A stretch of DNA of 64,000 bases, taken from Methyloceanibacter superfactus. Its GTDB lineage: Bacteria > Pseudomonadota > Alphaproteobacteria > Rhizobiales > Methyloligellaceae. A program made the translations under genes and the position numbers. The notes below the pieces were generated by a model. It searched no databases. It saw only the letters and a list, made by a program, of their open reading frames with translations, and was not told the DNA's origin. The stretch spans positions 62,001 to 126,000 of the forward strand of contig NZ_LPWF01000016.1 in NCBI RefSeq assembly GCF_001723305.1. The letters are read 5' to 3'. Shown here one piece after another: positions 39,975-49,189 of the stretch (position 1 is its first letter; every line of letters starts with the position of its first letter).

Positions 39975-41795
39975 ATGGTCGGGGACGTAGCGGAAAGTGC
40001 CCGCTCCGAGGTGCGTGTGTTCGGTAATGAAAGTGTACGAGGACTGGGGGTCTATTTTGGCTCGCTGGTCCACGATTCGGCCCGTGGGGACGCGTTAACC
40101 CTCGCTCGCCATCAGTCGTTCATCGCCTCGCGCTTGCTCGGTGGTCTTCTGGCGCTGTGCGTCTTCCCCATCTACCTCGTGGTCGGCGGCAAACCGTCCT
40201 TTCTCGACGCCGCGGCGTTTCTCTGGCTGCTGTCTCCCATCGCCATCGCCGTCTTCCTGTCCCGGACCGGCAAATTCGCGGCCGCCCATCTGGTCTCGGC
40301 GGCGAATTTCGCGGGCCTCGTGGCCTATTGCGCCTGGCTGACCGGCGGTCTCGGCTCGGGCTTGATCCCATGGATGGTCGTGGTGCCGCTCGAGGCGGCG
40401 CTCGCCACCGACCGGCGCATCGTTGGCTGGGCTGCTGCGGCGGCGGGGCTGGGCCTTGCGGTGCTTGCCATTCTCGGAGTGGTTGGCCTCGTGCCGCCAC
40501 CCCACGCTTTGCCGCTGTCACCGCAAGAGTTTGCCCTGTTTGGCGCCGCCTCGGCGACGGCATATGCGGCCGGCTTGGCGGTGATGGTTCAACTCGTGCA
40601 CAAGCAGTCGGAGACCGCCGTTCGTGCCGGCGAGGAGCGCTATCGCCTGCTCGCGCAGAATGCCAATGACATGATCACGCGCCACGACGACAAGGGCCGC
40701 GTGGTGTTCGCCTCCCCAGCCGCGCAACAGCTATTGGGCGAGCCGACGAAAAAGGCCCTCGGCGACGGGCTCTTCGAACACGTGCATGTGGCGGATCGCC
40801 CGGCCTATCTCACGGCCCTGTCACGCTGCCAGGCCGACAATGAAGCGATCGCCGTGGAATTTCGCGTGCGCCGGACCGGACCGGACGGGGCGGCACGGTA
40901 TAGCTGGGCGGAGATGCGATGCCGGCCGATGCGGCCCGCGGATGGCGCCAAGCTCGATCGTCCCGGCATCGTCGCCATTACGCGCGACATCACCGATCGG
41001 AAGGCGCAAGAGGCCGAATTGCTCCGGGCCCGCGATGAGGCCGAGAGTGCGAACCGGTCCAAGACGCAGTTCCTGGCGAGCATGAGTCATGAACTCCGCA
41101 CGCCACTCAACGCTATCATCGGGTTTTCGGAAATTCTCAACCGGGAACTTTTCGGTGCGCTCGGCGAGGCTCGCTATCGCGACTACTCGCGTTTGATCCA
41201 TGAGAGCGGCGAGCACCTGCTCAACGTCGTCAACGACATCCTCGATATGTCGAAGATCGAGGCCGGTAAGTTCAAGATCGTCAAGGAGCCGTTCGAGGTC
41301 GCCTCGTTGATCAATTCTTGCTGCGATATCATGCGGCATACGGCCGAGCAGAAATCCCTGTCGCTCAAGGTCGACATCGCACCCCGCATCCCTGAACTCG
41401 CGGCGGACAAGCGGGCTTGCAAGCAAATGCTGCTCAACATGATCTCGAACGCGATCAAATTCACCGAGGCCGGGGGGTGGGTGCGCGTATCGGCATGTGC
41501 CAAAGGTGGCAATGTGGTGTTTACGGTCGCCGACAACGGTATCGGCATCGCCGACCAGGACCTGCCGAAGCTCGGCAGTCCCTTCGTCCAGGCCAACAGT
41601 TCCTACGATCGGAGCCATGAAGGCGCGGGGCTCGGACTGTCGGTGGTGAAAGGCCTGGCCCGGCTGCATGGTGGAACACTCGAGCTCGCCAGCAAGCTCG
41701 GCGAGGGGACGACGGCAACGATCACGTTGCCGCTCGATTCGCCGCTCGAAACGATCGAGGCGCCGTTGCATGCGCCGGCGGTGTCGGCGGCATGA
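39975..41795 (+). CDS. PAS-domain sensor histidine kinase, DivJ/PdhS-like
   Basis: A 606-residue kinase. About six membrane segments lie between residues 50 and 210, then a PAS domain (EERYRLLAQNANDMITRHDD to the ITDRKAQEAEL connector), a HisKA dimerisation helix with the phospho-accepting His in ASMSHELRTPLNAIIGFSEI, and a HATPase_c domain with NMISNAIKFTEAGG (N box), VADNGIGIADQD (G1) and GAGLGLSVVKGL (G2). The membrane-plus-PAS layout resembles DivJ-class kinases feeding the DivK-CtrA cell-cycle network; this is inferred from layout. No receiver domain is attached. Confidence 0.85.
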   Translation: MVGDVAESARSEVRVFGNESVRGLGVYFGSLVHDSARGDALTLARHQSFIASRLLGGLLALCVFPIYLVVGGKPSFLDAAAFLWLLSPIAIAVFLSRTGKFAAAHLVSAANFAGLVAYCAWLTGGLGSGLIPWMVVVPLEAALATDRRIVGWAAAAAGLGLAVLAILGVVGLVPPPHALPLSPQEFALFGAASATAYAAGLAVMVQLVHKQSETAVRAGEERYRLLAQNANDMITRHDDKGRVVFASPAAQQLLGEPTKKALGDGLFEHVHVADRPAYLTALSRCQADNEAIAVEFRVRRTGPDGAARYSWAEMRCRPMRPADGAKLDRPGIVAITRDITDRKAQEAELLRARDEAESANRSKTQFLASMSHELRTPLNAIIGFSEILNRELFGALGEARYRDYSRLIHESGEHLLNVVNDILDMSKIEAGKFKIVKEPFEVASLINSCCDIMRHTAEQKSLSLKVDIAPRIPELAADKRACKQMLLNMISNAIKFTEAGGWVRVSACAKGGNVVFTVADNGIGIADQDLPKLGSPFVQANSSYDRSHEGAGLGLSVVKGLARLHGGTLELASKLGEGTTATITLPLDSPLETIEAPLHAPAVSAA

Positions 41796-41910
41796 GGCGC
41801 TTCTTCTCAAGGCAGCGCGCGTTTAGCATCTCTTTAGTTTCGGCAGCCAAGATGCGCCCGGAGGGGCGGGGTGCTTCTCTTTCCTGGGTCGTCAACAGTC
41901 ATCGTGAGCC

Positions 41911-42660
41911 ATGGGCGTAGTCACAGCGCGATTGGTGTTCCTGGCCTTCTTCGGGCTGACGGGAACGATCATCTACAACGCGCTCTATCTTCAAGAGCAT
42001 GCGCCGCGGGGTGCTGCGTCGACGACGACCGCGCATAAAGGCGCGGGCGAATCGCCGCTGCCGGCGGCGACGCGGAGCACCACGTCACGCGCTCAAGAGG
42101 CTCCCGCCGCGCAAGCCGCGACCGCGACGGCACCCGAAAGCGTCGCACCGGTCAGCACCGATTTACCGCCTCTGGATCCCGCCACGGGCGAATCACAGCT
42201 CGTCGTCAGGGCTGTGCAGCGCGAACTTGCGGCCCGCGGCTATGATGTCGGGCCATTGGACGGCGCTCTGAACGACAAGACGCGCGCCGCGATCTCGACC
42301 TATCAGAGCGCTCAGGGTCTTGCAGTCACGGGCGTACCCAGCGACGAGCTGCTGCGCCAGATTCTCCTCGGAGACAGTCTCGAGACCGCCGCCGCGACGG
42401 GCTCGCTGGCCGCGTCCGACAGCATCGAGACGCAGGCCAAAGAGTCCGCGACAGTGCAGGGTGTGCAACAGGTCCTGGCCGATCTCGGCTACGCCCCAGG
42501 GCCGATCGACGGCGAATGGGGCGACAATACCTCACGTGCCATCGCTGCCTTCCAGCGCGACCGCAACATTGCCGAGACTGGTCAGATCACGCCGGAACTT
42601 CTGGGCGAGCTCCGTCAGGTGAGTGGCCGCGACTTCACCAAGATCGCTACGCATCCTTGA
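41911..42660 (+). CDS. Peptidoglycan-binding domain protein (two PG_binding_1 repeats)
   Basis: A 249-residue protein: one N-terminal membrane segment (LVFLAFFGLTGTIIYNALYL), an Ala/Thr/Pro-rich linker to about residue 90, then two PG_binding_1 repeats, VVRAVQRELAARGYDVGPLD... and GVQQVLADLGYAPGPIDGEW. Each has the GxxDGxxxxxTxxAIxxYQ pattern. It probably anchors to peptidoglycan in the periplasm. It follows the kinase by 115 bases and may be cotranscribed with DUF1491. Confidence 0.85.
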   Translation: MGVVTARLVFLAFFGLTGTIIYNALYLQEHAPRGAASTTTAHKGAGESPLPAATRSTTSRAQEAPAAQAATATAPESVAPVSTDLPPLDPATGESQLVVRAVQRELAARGYDVGPLDGALNDKTRAAISTYQSAQGLAVTGVPSDELLRQILLGDSLETAAATGSLAASDSIETQAKESATVQGVQQVLADLGYAPGPIDGEWGDNTSRAIAAFQRDRNIAETGQITPELLGELRQVSGRDFTKIATHP

Positions 42661-42682
42661 GATTCGCGCTAGGCTCCAGCCC

Positions 42683-43030
42683 ATGCGCGTAAAGAGTGAG
42701 ATCTGGGTGGCGGCCTATCTGCGCCGGTGCCAAGCCGCGACCGTTCCGGCCGTGATCGTGCGTCGGGGCGATGCGGCGGCTGGCGCGATCTTCATCAGCG
42801 TGGACCGGCTCGACGGCACGGTCTGCCTTTACGGTCCGGCACCGGCGGGACTCGAGGGAAGCGACACCGATCGGCGCTGGGTTCGTTGCCTCGGTGCCGG
42901 TCCGGTCGCGTCCGGCGAAGCCAGCATCTATCTCGCCCGGCAACGGGAGTTCGACGAGGATTTGTGGATCATCGAGATCGAAGACAGGCAAGGACGGCAC
43001 TTTCTCGATGAGGCAGCGGTCGAGGATTGA
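42683..43030 (+). CDS. DUF1491 family protein
   Basis: A 115-residue cytoplasmic protein. MRVKSEIWVAAYLRRCQA opens the family, and GAIFISVDRLDGTVCLYGPAP, RQREFDEDLWIIEIEDR and GRHFLD follow. Function unknown. Members are widespread in Alphaproteobacteria. The ATG at 42683 gives a normal family start; the open frame extends 20 codons upstream without similarity. It begins 22 bases after the peptidoglycan-binding gene. Confidence 0.85.
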   Translation: MRVKSEIWVAAYLRRCQAATVPAVIVRRGDAAAGAIFISVDRLDGTVCLYGPAPAGLEGSDTDRRWVRCLGAGPVASGEASIYLARQREFDEDLWIIEIEDRQGRHFLDEAAVED

Positions 43031-43140
43031 GCGTGACCCGCTTAGGACTTCGTTAACCTTACCTGGGTCTAAATTCATCCGGGGCGCATTGGCGCCTCGT
43101 GAACGCGCCGCCAGCGCGAGGCACTCCGTGGAGACCGACA

Positions 43141-43338
43141 ATGGCGACCATTTTGGAATTCCGCCGAACCGAGGAGGCCACGGCCCGAATTGGCAAGCCC
43201 GTCGAAGGCTCGCTTGGTGAGATCATTATCTTCCCAGGCGTGCGTATCGAGCGCCGGACGTCGAACGATACGCCGGTGCAGACGGGCACGACGAACCGCC
43301 GGCGCGCCCCGCGCGCCCGGAAGAAGTCGCGGGCCTAG
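43141..43338 (+). CDS. Small conserved Hyphomicrobiales protein
   Basis: A 65-residue protein. MATILEFRRTEE opens the protein, SLGEIIIFPGVRIERR is the conserved core, and the end is strongly basic (RRRAPRARKKSRA). Short proteins of this pattern are common in Rhizobiales; function unknown. CGTGGAGACCGAC precedes the ATG. It converges with the DUF1254 gene with two bases between stops. Confidence 0.7.
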   Translation: MATILEFRRTEEATARIGKPVEGSLGEIIIFPGVRIERRTSNDTPVQTGTTNRRRAPRARKKSRA

Positions 43339-43340
43339 GT

Positions 43341-43904
43341 CTAGCTCGAACTATTGTGGGGACCGCAGAACGTGGCCTTGAGCGCCCGTTCGGCCTCGCC
43401 GCTACGGCTCTGTCCGGCGAGAGGCGCGCGGATCAGCGCAATTCCTTCGACAACTGGCGAATTCACGACGACGACATTGTCGAAGGCCTCCGGCGCGTCT
43501 ACGCCAACCTCGGCGACCGTTTGATCCGTGGTGGCGATGATCAGGTCGACCTCGGGCTGCTTCATGTCGGCGCCTACGACAGCATAGAAGTTCTCACCGA
43601 GCGGTGTGTAGAAGGCGATCAGCCAGAGGCCATCGGCAATTTTTGCCCTAAGCCGCACCGGGCCCTTCGAAAGATCGTAGCGGCACACAGCATAGCGAAC
43701 GTCGGGTGCCATCAGCGGCATGACCTGGCGGCCGGGAGCGGCCGCCGGCAGTTGGATCATCGTGTTTGCCGGACCCAGAGCGGCCAGTCTCGCTTGGGCG
43801 TCTCGCGGCGCAAGCATCGGCAGGGTGAGCACTGCCACGACGTGGATCAGGCCCGCCAGCACGACGCAAAGCGCAATATAGAGTCCCGGAAGGCTTACCC
43901 GCAT
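43341..43904 (-). CDS. DUF1254-type membrane protein
   Basis: A 187-residue protein with one N-terminal membrane segment (YIALCVVLAGLIHVVAVLTLP) and a periplasmic domain with DVRYAVCRYDLSKGPVRL and ADGLWLIAFYTPLGENFYAV. It resembles the short DUF1254 proteins that pair with DUF1214 proteins in Rhizobiales. Its start overlaps the DUF1214 stop by ten bases, so the pair is one operon. Function unknown, probably envelope-related. Confidence 0.75.
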   Translation of the reverse strand: MRVSLPGLYIALCVVLAGLIHVVAVLTLPMLAPRDAQARLAALGPANTMIQLPAAAPGRQVMPLMAPDVRYAVCRYDLSKGPVRLRAKIADGLWLIAFYTPLGENFYAVVGADMKQPEVDLIIATTDQTVAEVGVDAPEAFDNVVVVNSPVVEGIALIRAPLAGQSRSGEAERALKATFCGPHNSSS

Positions 43905-44485
43905 CGTACGCGCTCGATCTTTGGGAGCCGATCCGCGGGGATCTGCCCGATGCCACTAATGTCGGTGTCGCGGGCGCCGTAGACCCGTAAGACAAGTGTG
44001 AGGTTCCGGTCCGCGCCCGATCCACCTGGCAGCCAGTTTTCCGGCCGCGCATTGCGTGAAAGATTGATGCGAAAGCCTCCGTCGGCCCGACGAATGGTTT
44101 CCTCGCTGTTGAAGCTGTAGCGGTTAGACGGGTTAGCGATGAGCGAGCCATATTCGTCATAGACGGCCAGCGACCACCAGCGTGCGTTGAGCGGCGCGCC
44201 GACGATCAAATATTCGCAGCCCGAGCTCAGCGTGCTGCCGCGGCTATCCGTGTTGGCAACGAAATAGCGCGCGACGGTGGAGGTGAGGGGGAGCCTGCCG
44301 CTGCGAGCCAGATGCGCGCGCGTGTAGGGATCGGCGTTGGGATTGCCTTCACTGAGCCAGCTTTGCCACGGACCGACGCGCAGTGTCGTCAGCGGCGAGC
44401 CCCGCTCGATCATGTACCAAGCCGAGCCGATGCCGAGGATCAAGGCCACGGCAAAAGTCCCGATGAAGTAACCGAGCGCACGCAT
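43895..44485 (-). CDS. DUF1214 membrane-anchored protein
   Basis: A 196-residue protein with an N-terminal membrane segment (LGYFIGTFAVALILGIGSAWY) and a DUF1214 domain: SSGCEYLIVGAPLNARWWSL, YDEYGSLIANPSNRYSFNS and PENWLPGGSGADRNLTLVLR, which contains the family's Pxx(N)WLP block. It likely acts on the periplasmic face. The start MRALGYF was chosen by the position of the membrane segment. Operon with DUF1254. Confidence 0.85.
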   Translation of the reverse strand: MRALGYFIGTFAVALILGIGSAWYMIERGSPLTTLRVGPWQSWLSEGNPNADPYTRAHLARSGRLPLTSTVARYFVANTDSRGSTLSSGCEYLIVGAPLNARWWSLAVYDEYGSLIANPSNRYSFNSEETIRRADGGFRINLSRNARPENWLPGGSGADRNLTLVLRVYGARDTDISGIGQIPADRLPKIERVRCG

Positions 44486-44606
44486 GGACGTGCTGCCCTC
44501 TTCGCGCCACAGGCTGCTGCGCGTCGAGGTGCCTGTAAGCGGCATGTCTGGAAGAACGCTGGTCAAGCAGGCATCGTCTTTCGAAAGGGTGGTGGCCGGC
44601 GAACGC

Positions 44607-46940
44607 CTATTGTGGAACCGGTGCGTTGGCGTTCTGTTCGACGGACGCCGCGTTCTCGGGTTCGGTCGCCGCGGGCGCGGGTGCCGGTGGCGGCGTCCCA
44701 TCCGTGTTTGCCGCTGAAGCCAAGCTCGACGAGGGCGAGCCGGCGGCAGGCGTCTCTGCACGGCCCGGAAGGGCTTGACCGTTCGGCTTCAGCCGCGGAG
44801 CGTCCTTGAGAAGCTCGCTGAGCTTTTGCAGCACCTGGCGCGTTGCCGTGGACATGTCCTTAACATTCTCCGCAGGGGGCGGTACCGGCAACTCGGCGTT
44901 CGTGTTCTGCGACATGACGGCGGCGATCCGAGCCTGCTCGGCCACTTGCAGCGGATGGGGATCAACACCGGGGATGTTCGGGATGTTGTCGGTGTCGTGG
45001 GCCGCGGTCATGAATGCCTTCCAGGTCTCCGCCGGGAAGCTGCCGCCGGTCACCCGCGCCATGGGGGTGAAGTCGTCATTGCCGTACCATACGCCGGTGA
45101 CGTATTGGCCGGTGAAGCCCATGAACCAAGCGTCACGATAAGCTGAGCTCGTTCCAGTCTTGCCGACGGCATTGGTGTAGTCGAGCTGTGCGCGGCGTCC
45201 CGTGCCTGCGTTCACGACCGTCTGCAGCATAGAGTTGAGTTGCGCGACGGCCTTGGGGTCGAAGATTTGCTTGCGCGGCGGCTCGTCCCGATCGTGGTTG
45301 TAAAGCAAGTCACCGGGAATGGTGCGGATTTCCTCGATGGCGTAGGGCCGAACCTCAAGCCCGCCCGCGGCAAAGACGGCATAGCCACCCACATGCTCAA
45401 GCGGGGTCATGCCGTTGTCGCCGAGCGCCATCGAGCAGGTCTTCTTGAGATGCTTGATGCCCATCTTTTCCATGTTGGCGAGCACGGTACCCCGATCGAC
45501 CTCCAGAGACAGCTTTACGGCGACTGTGTTGATCGACTTCGCCAGCGCCGTCCGCAGCGACATGCGCCCTCTGAAGCCGCCGGAGTAGTTCTTCGGGGAC
45601 CAACGGCCGCAGCTGACATAGCCATCGCTCACCGTAGAGTCCGGGGTGTAGCCGTGCTCAAGTGCGGCGAGATAGACATAAGGCTTGAACGAGGAGCCCG
45701 GCTGCCGATAAGCGTGTGCCGCGCGATTGAACTGGCTCGAGCCGTAGTCCTTACCGCCGACCATGGCGCGCACGGCGCCGTCGGTCTCCATTGAGACCAA
45801 AGCCCCGTTGTTGAAGTTACGCGAACGGCCGAACTTGTTCACGGTGTCTTCAAGCGCGTTTTCGGCGGCCTTTTGCAGGCCGAGGTCAACAGTGGTGCGC
45901 GCGACGAGGATGTGGTTTGGCTTGCCGTGCATCAATCGCTGCACTTCCTCGAAGGCCCAGTCGAGGAAGTAGTCCGGCGTCTTATTCTCACCGCGCTCGA
46001 CGATTCTAGCCGGGTTGAGCCGAGCGCCGTAGACTTGACCCTCGCTCAAATAGCCGGCTTCGACCATGTTGCTCAGCACCTCGTTGGCACGGGCGCGTGA
46101 GGCGGCGAGGTTGACGTGGGGGGCATAGCGGGTCGGCGCCTTGAACATGCCGGCGAGCATTGCCGACTCAGGCAGCGTCACTTCGCGGATCGACTTGCCG
46201 AAATAATATTGCGCCGCGGCCTCGACGCCGTAGGAGCCGCCGCCGAGATAGGCGCGATCGAAATACAGCTTGAGGATTTCGGGCTTGGTGTAGTGGTTCT
46301 CGAGATAGACGGCGATAAACGCCTCTTTGATCTTTCTCGCGAGCGCCTTCTCGGGCGTCAGGAACATGTTCTTGGCGAGCTGTTGGGTGAGCGAGCTACC
46401 GCCTTGCACGACCGAGTCGGCGCGGGCGTTCTCGGCGAGGGCTCTGAACGTGCCCATGACGTCGATGCCGAAGTGATCGAAGAAACGCCGGTCCTCGGTG
46501 GCCAGCGTCGCCTTGATCATATGATCGGGAATCTCTTCCAGCGGTACCGAGTCGTCGCGCAGAAGGCCGCGCTTGCCGATCTCGTTGCCGTAGCGGTCGA
46601 GAAACGTGACGCTGTACTCGTCGGAAAGATTGATCTTGCCTTGGGCGATCTCGAAGGCGGGCAGGGCGAAGGTCAGCACGACGAGCAAACCGGCCACGCT
46701 CAGGGTCAGGCTCTCGCAGGCGAGCTCATTGCAGGCGCGCAAAAAGCCTTTGATTTCAAAGCGGCCGAAAAATGAGGAATAGGCGCTCCACCAGTCGCGA
46801 AATCCGATCCAAGCGCCGTAAAGGCCTGAATCGATCCAGGAATCGATCTTCAGCCAATCGATCAGCTTGCCGCGGCGATTGCCTTGTAGAAAGTCCCGCA
46901 ATTTACCCCGACCTCTCGGCGCTTCCGGCCAAATTGGCAC
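44607..46940 (-). CDS. Penicillin-binding protein 1A
   Basis: A 777-residue bifunctional peptidoglycan synthase. After a cytoplasmic stretch of about 75 residues comes the membrane anchor (VAGLLVVLTFALPAFEI), then GT51 motifs ATEDRRFFDHFGID, QGGSSLTQQLAKNMF, ARKIKEAF and PEILKLYFDRAYLGGGSYG, then the transpeptidase with PGSSFKPYVYLAALE (acylated Ser), KSINTVAVK (SxN) and GKTGTSSAYRDAWFMG. The C-terminal 100 residues are a Pro/Ala-rich tail. No frame break is seen. It shares architecture with the shorter class A PBP at 2241. Confidence 0.95.
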   Translation of the reverse strand: MPIWPEAPRGRGKLRDFLQGNRRGKLIDWLKIDSWIDSGLYGAWIGFRDWWSAYSSFFGRFEIKGFLRACNELACESLTLSVAGLLVVLTFALPAFEIAQGKINLSDEYSVTFLDRYGNEIGKRGLLRDDSVPLEEIPDHMIKATLATEDRRFFDHFGIDVMGTFRALAENARADSVVQGGSSLTQQLAKNMFLTPEKALARKIKEAFIAVYLENHYTKPEILKLYFDRAYLGGGSYGVEAAAQYYFGKSIREVTLPESAMLAGMFKAPTRYAPHVNLAASRARANEVLSNMVEAGYLSEGQVYGARLNPARIVERGENKTPDYFLDWAFEEVQRLMHGKPNHILVARTTVDLGLQKAAENALEDTVNKFGRSRNFNNGALVSMETDGAVRAMVGGKDYGSSQFNRAAHAYRQPGSSFKPYVYLAALEHGYTPDSTVSDGYVSCGRWSPKNYSGGFRGRMSLRTALAKSINTVAVKLSLEVDRGTVLANMEKMGIKHLKKTCSMALGDNGMTPLEHVGGYAVFAAGGLEVRPYAIEEIRTIPGDLLYNHDRDEPPRKQIFDPKAVAQLNSMLQTVVNAGTGRRAQLDYTNAVGKTGTSSAYRDAWFMGFTGQYVTGVWYGNDDFTPMARVTGGSFPAETWKAFMTAAHDTDNIPNIPGVDPHPLQVAEQARIAAVMSQNTNAELPVPPPAENVKDMSTATRQVLQKLSELLKDAPRLKPNGQALPGRAETPAAGSPSSSLASAANTDGTPPPAPAPAATEPENAASVEQNANAPVPQ

Positions 46941-47127
46941 ACCAAATCCGGCCGTCCAAAGGGGCGAGCCTGAGGCGAACCGTACACCCTGATTGCGGCG
47001 TTTTATAGAGATTCCGCGGGGTCCGGCAGCCCCAAAACACGCAAGCTGCCGGCACCGCCGGAAGTTGCGGCTAAAGCCTCGCGCAACTCCGTTAGCAAAG
47101 CGCTAACCAACGGGGGATCGCCCGGTC

Positions 47128-47415
47128 CTATTCGGGGGCGACGTAGCCCTTGCGCTCCATGCAGGCGACATAGTCGGATTTGGAGATCTTACCGCGCAGG
47201 AGAAGGATGCGCGTCACCGAGGAGATGCCCTTGCGCCGCGCCTCGTCGGTGCAGGCGACCTGGTCCGCCTCGAGCTTGGCCTTCGGATCGGGGGTCTCGG
47301 CCACCGCGCGCGTGGCGGTGAAGTCCACCTCCGGCGGCGGCTCCGAGCGGCTGCACGCTTGAAGCGGCACGCCAAGCAGCCCGGCCGCCAGCAGCGCCGC
47401 GCCAACTCTCCACAT
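47128..47415 (-). CDS. Small predicted lipoprotein
   Basis: A 95-residue protein with a signal peptide ending in the lipobox-like LQAC after AALLAAGLLGVP. The mature part contains two further cysteines in VACTDEARRKG and YVACMERKGYV, which could form a disulfide. No family recognised. An in-frame ATG at 47466 is a possible earlier start, but the one used fits the signal peptide. It lies upstream of and on the same strand as the PBP1A gene, 187 bases away. Confidence 0.7.
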   Translation of the reverse strand: MWRVGAALLAAGLLGVPLQACSRSEPPPEVDFTATRAVAETPDPKAKLEADQVACTDEARRKGISSVTRILLLRGKISKSDYVACMERKGYVAPE

Positions 47416-47790
47416 CCTCGACAACTCCCGGCCCCGCCTCAACAACTCCGTCCCCGTGCTTTGCATTCGTCACCCGGCCAATGCGAGGTTTAGGACCGAA
47501 AGATGAAGAGCCGCTTGCTCGATCCCGCCGGGGACGCACCGCCCGCCCGGCGGCAGTTTCGCCGGAAACGCAAAGCGCATCAAGGCGCGGACGGCCGCGA
47601 CCCGGCGCGATGAACGCTGCCATTTGCGGTTTCACGATGACGTGACGGTGGCGCGCGTCGGCGGCGCCCGCCCGCGGTCTTAAACGGCACTGCTAAAACG
47701 CCGCACCCCCACGGACGGAACCGCGATCCTCGGGCCCGGGTTTCTCGTCGCCCGAATGAAGGGCAACCCCCTAATCCAATGGAGACGATC
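47416..47790. other. Divergent intergenic region
   Basis: About 375 GC-rich bases between the lipoprotein gene and the small secreted-protein gene, with no gene I can support. CGAGGCGGGG-type G/C runs dominate. A GGAGACGATC ribosome site marks the right edge. Confidence 0.4.
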
Positions 47791-48059
47791 ATGACCAAAT
47801 CTTTCATCACGGCTGCGCTTGCCGGTGTCTTCGCGTTCGGCCTCACCACGGCCGCCTTCGCCAAGACCGGCGAGTTCAACAATATGTGCGCCGAGGGTCT
47901 CGCCATGCACAAGAAGATCGAGACCGATTGCGCGATCAACGGCGAGGTCGAAGGCAAGACCTATTGCTTCGGCAGCGAGCAGGCCAAGGCAGACTTCATG
48001 AAGAACCCGAAGGTGAATCTGAAGAAGGCCCAGACCTTCTACTCGAAGAACCAGGCTAA
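47791..48059 (+). CDS. Small secreted YHS-like protein, stop lost by a frameshift
   Basis: About 89 residues. The signal peptide MTKSFITAALAGVFAFGLTTAAFA is cut at AFA; the mature part FNNMCAEGLAMHKKIETDC, GKTYCFGSEQAKADFM and NPKVNLKKAQTFY resembles a YHS-type metal- or copper-binding domain with the Cys-Cys-Cys spacing of that fold. GGAGACGATC precedes the ATG. One missing C near 48056 (GCCTAA) restores the natural end KNQA; as given the frame runs another 60 codons through a terminator hairpin. Confidence 0.75.
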
Positions 48060-48123
48060 TCCCGCCGGGCTTCGCCCGATAGGAAAGGGACGATGTCGCC
48101 GCTTCGTCCCAGGAGGTCTCCGC

Positions 48124-48148
48124 AAGGGCCCGCCACGCGCGGGCCCTT
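48124..48148 (+). terminator. Strong stem-loop terminator
   Basis: A perfect 10-bp stem AAGGGCCCGC/GCGGGCCCTT with loop CACGC, followed by TCGCGTTTATT. It lies about 65 bases after the inferred stop of the small secreted protein gene. Confidence 0.7.
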
Positions 48149-48236
48149 CGCGTTTATTCCGCTGCGGCGTTTGTGGTAAGACTGGCGCAACGAGCGGGCC
48201 AACATCGTCAGCCACCATTTCCCTGGGGAGGGAACC

Positions 48237-48686
48237 TTGAACAGATTTACCGTTGCCGACATCCGCCTTGCGTTGACCGTCGCGGTCCTTTCGCTCGCGC
48301 TGCCACTGCTCGCGTCATCGCTGCGCGCCGAAGACATGTCTGGTCAAGACATGGCTGGTCAAGACATGGACGCGATGCCCGACGCCGCCGAGAATCCAAA
48401 TCTGGAATGCGCCACCGAACCGTTGAGCGGGAGCGGTCCCGGCTTCTCCAGTTCGCGGGACGCCTCGGAGGAAGCCGCGCGCGCCGCGTGGCTCGAGAAG
48501 GCGAAGGCCGTCTATCCGGAAGCGACTTGGGAGACCGCCAAGGACGCGGACGTGGCCTGCGCGGTGCAAGGTCTCTACAGCAAATGTTTCGCGCAAGGCA
48601 TTCCCTGCCGGCCGAAAGCAGCCGACGCCGATGATGCGGACGCCGCCGCAGCGGCGCCGGAGAGCGACACGCCGAAGCCCGAGTGA
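48237..48686 (+). CDS. Small exported hypothetical protein with short repeats
   Basis: A 149-residue protein with a signal peptide ending SSLRA. A short repeat (SGQDMAGQDMDAM) opens the mature part; the core ECATEPLSGSGPGFSSSRD, AARAAWLEKAKAVYPEATWE and YSKCFAQGIPCRPK contains four cysteines likely to form disulfides. The C-terminus is acidic (ADADDADAAAAAPESD). No named family. GGGAGGGAACC precedes the GTG/ATG region, and the ATG at 48240 is an equal candidate with the TTG at 48237. Confidence 0.65.
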   Translation: MNRFTVADIRLALTVAVLSLALPLLASSLRAEDMSGQDMAGQDMDAMPDAAENPNLECATEPLSGSGPGFSSSRDASEEAARAAWLEKAKAVYPEATWETAKDADVACAVQGLYSKCFAQGIPCRPKAADADDADAAAAAPESDTPKPE

Positions 48687-48909
48687 CGAAGCCCGAGTGA
48701 CGCGACAACGCGCGCGTCACTGTCGCGTTCGGCTTTCGGGTGCAGATGATGAAGAGGAATGTGTGCGTGGGCTCCACGACACGGGGAACGCCGTCGATCC
48801 GACGGCCATACTCACCGGGGGCCACCCACGCACTTCAGCTACCTTGCGCCCTTTCGTCAGACGAAGCGAGTCTTTATGCCTGCGCAATGCCTGCGACGCG
48901 GGAGTCCTG

Positions 48910-49119
48910 TCAGCGACCAGTGTAGGAGCTGCAATTTTTACGTTGACCGAAGATTTCTTTGCCGGTGCCGCGCTTGGCCGGGGTGACCGGCGCCGGCCGC
49001 GCGCCGGGCGGGGCGACTTTCGGTTTGTTGAGATGAATGCGCGTCGACGGACCGATGCCGACAAGACTGCGCAGGACATCGACGAGCGAGAGACTGTTGT
49101 GCTGTTTGATGGTGACCAT
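48910..49119 (-). CDS. Small hypothetical basic protein
   Basis: A 69-residue frame. MVTIKQHNSLSLVDVLRSLV opens it; SLVGIGPSTRIHLNKPKV and a Pro/Ala-rich stretch follow. GGGAGG lies about ten bases upstream. The N-terminus looks protein-like. An overlapping frame from 49126 on the same strand is nearer the ribosome site but less protein-like. No family recognised. Confidence 0.4.
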   Translation of the reverse strand: MVTIKQHNSLSLVDVLRSLVGIGPSTRIHLNKPKVAPPGARPAPVTPAKRGTGKEIFGQRKNCSSYTGR

Positions 49120-49189
49120 CGACCATACTGCCTCCCGCGTGATTAATATTGTTGCCGATTCCGGGCCGGGAAGAGAAAGAGAGTTCCGC

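Noticed and set aside
48060-48240. C-terminal 60 residues of the YHS-like protein
   Set aside because: They read through a strong terminator hairpin and follow a likely one-base deletion that removed the natural stop.
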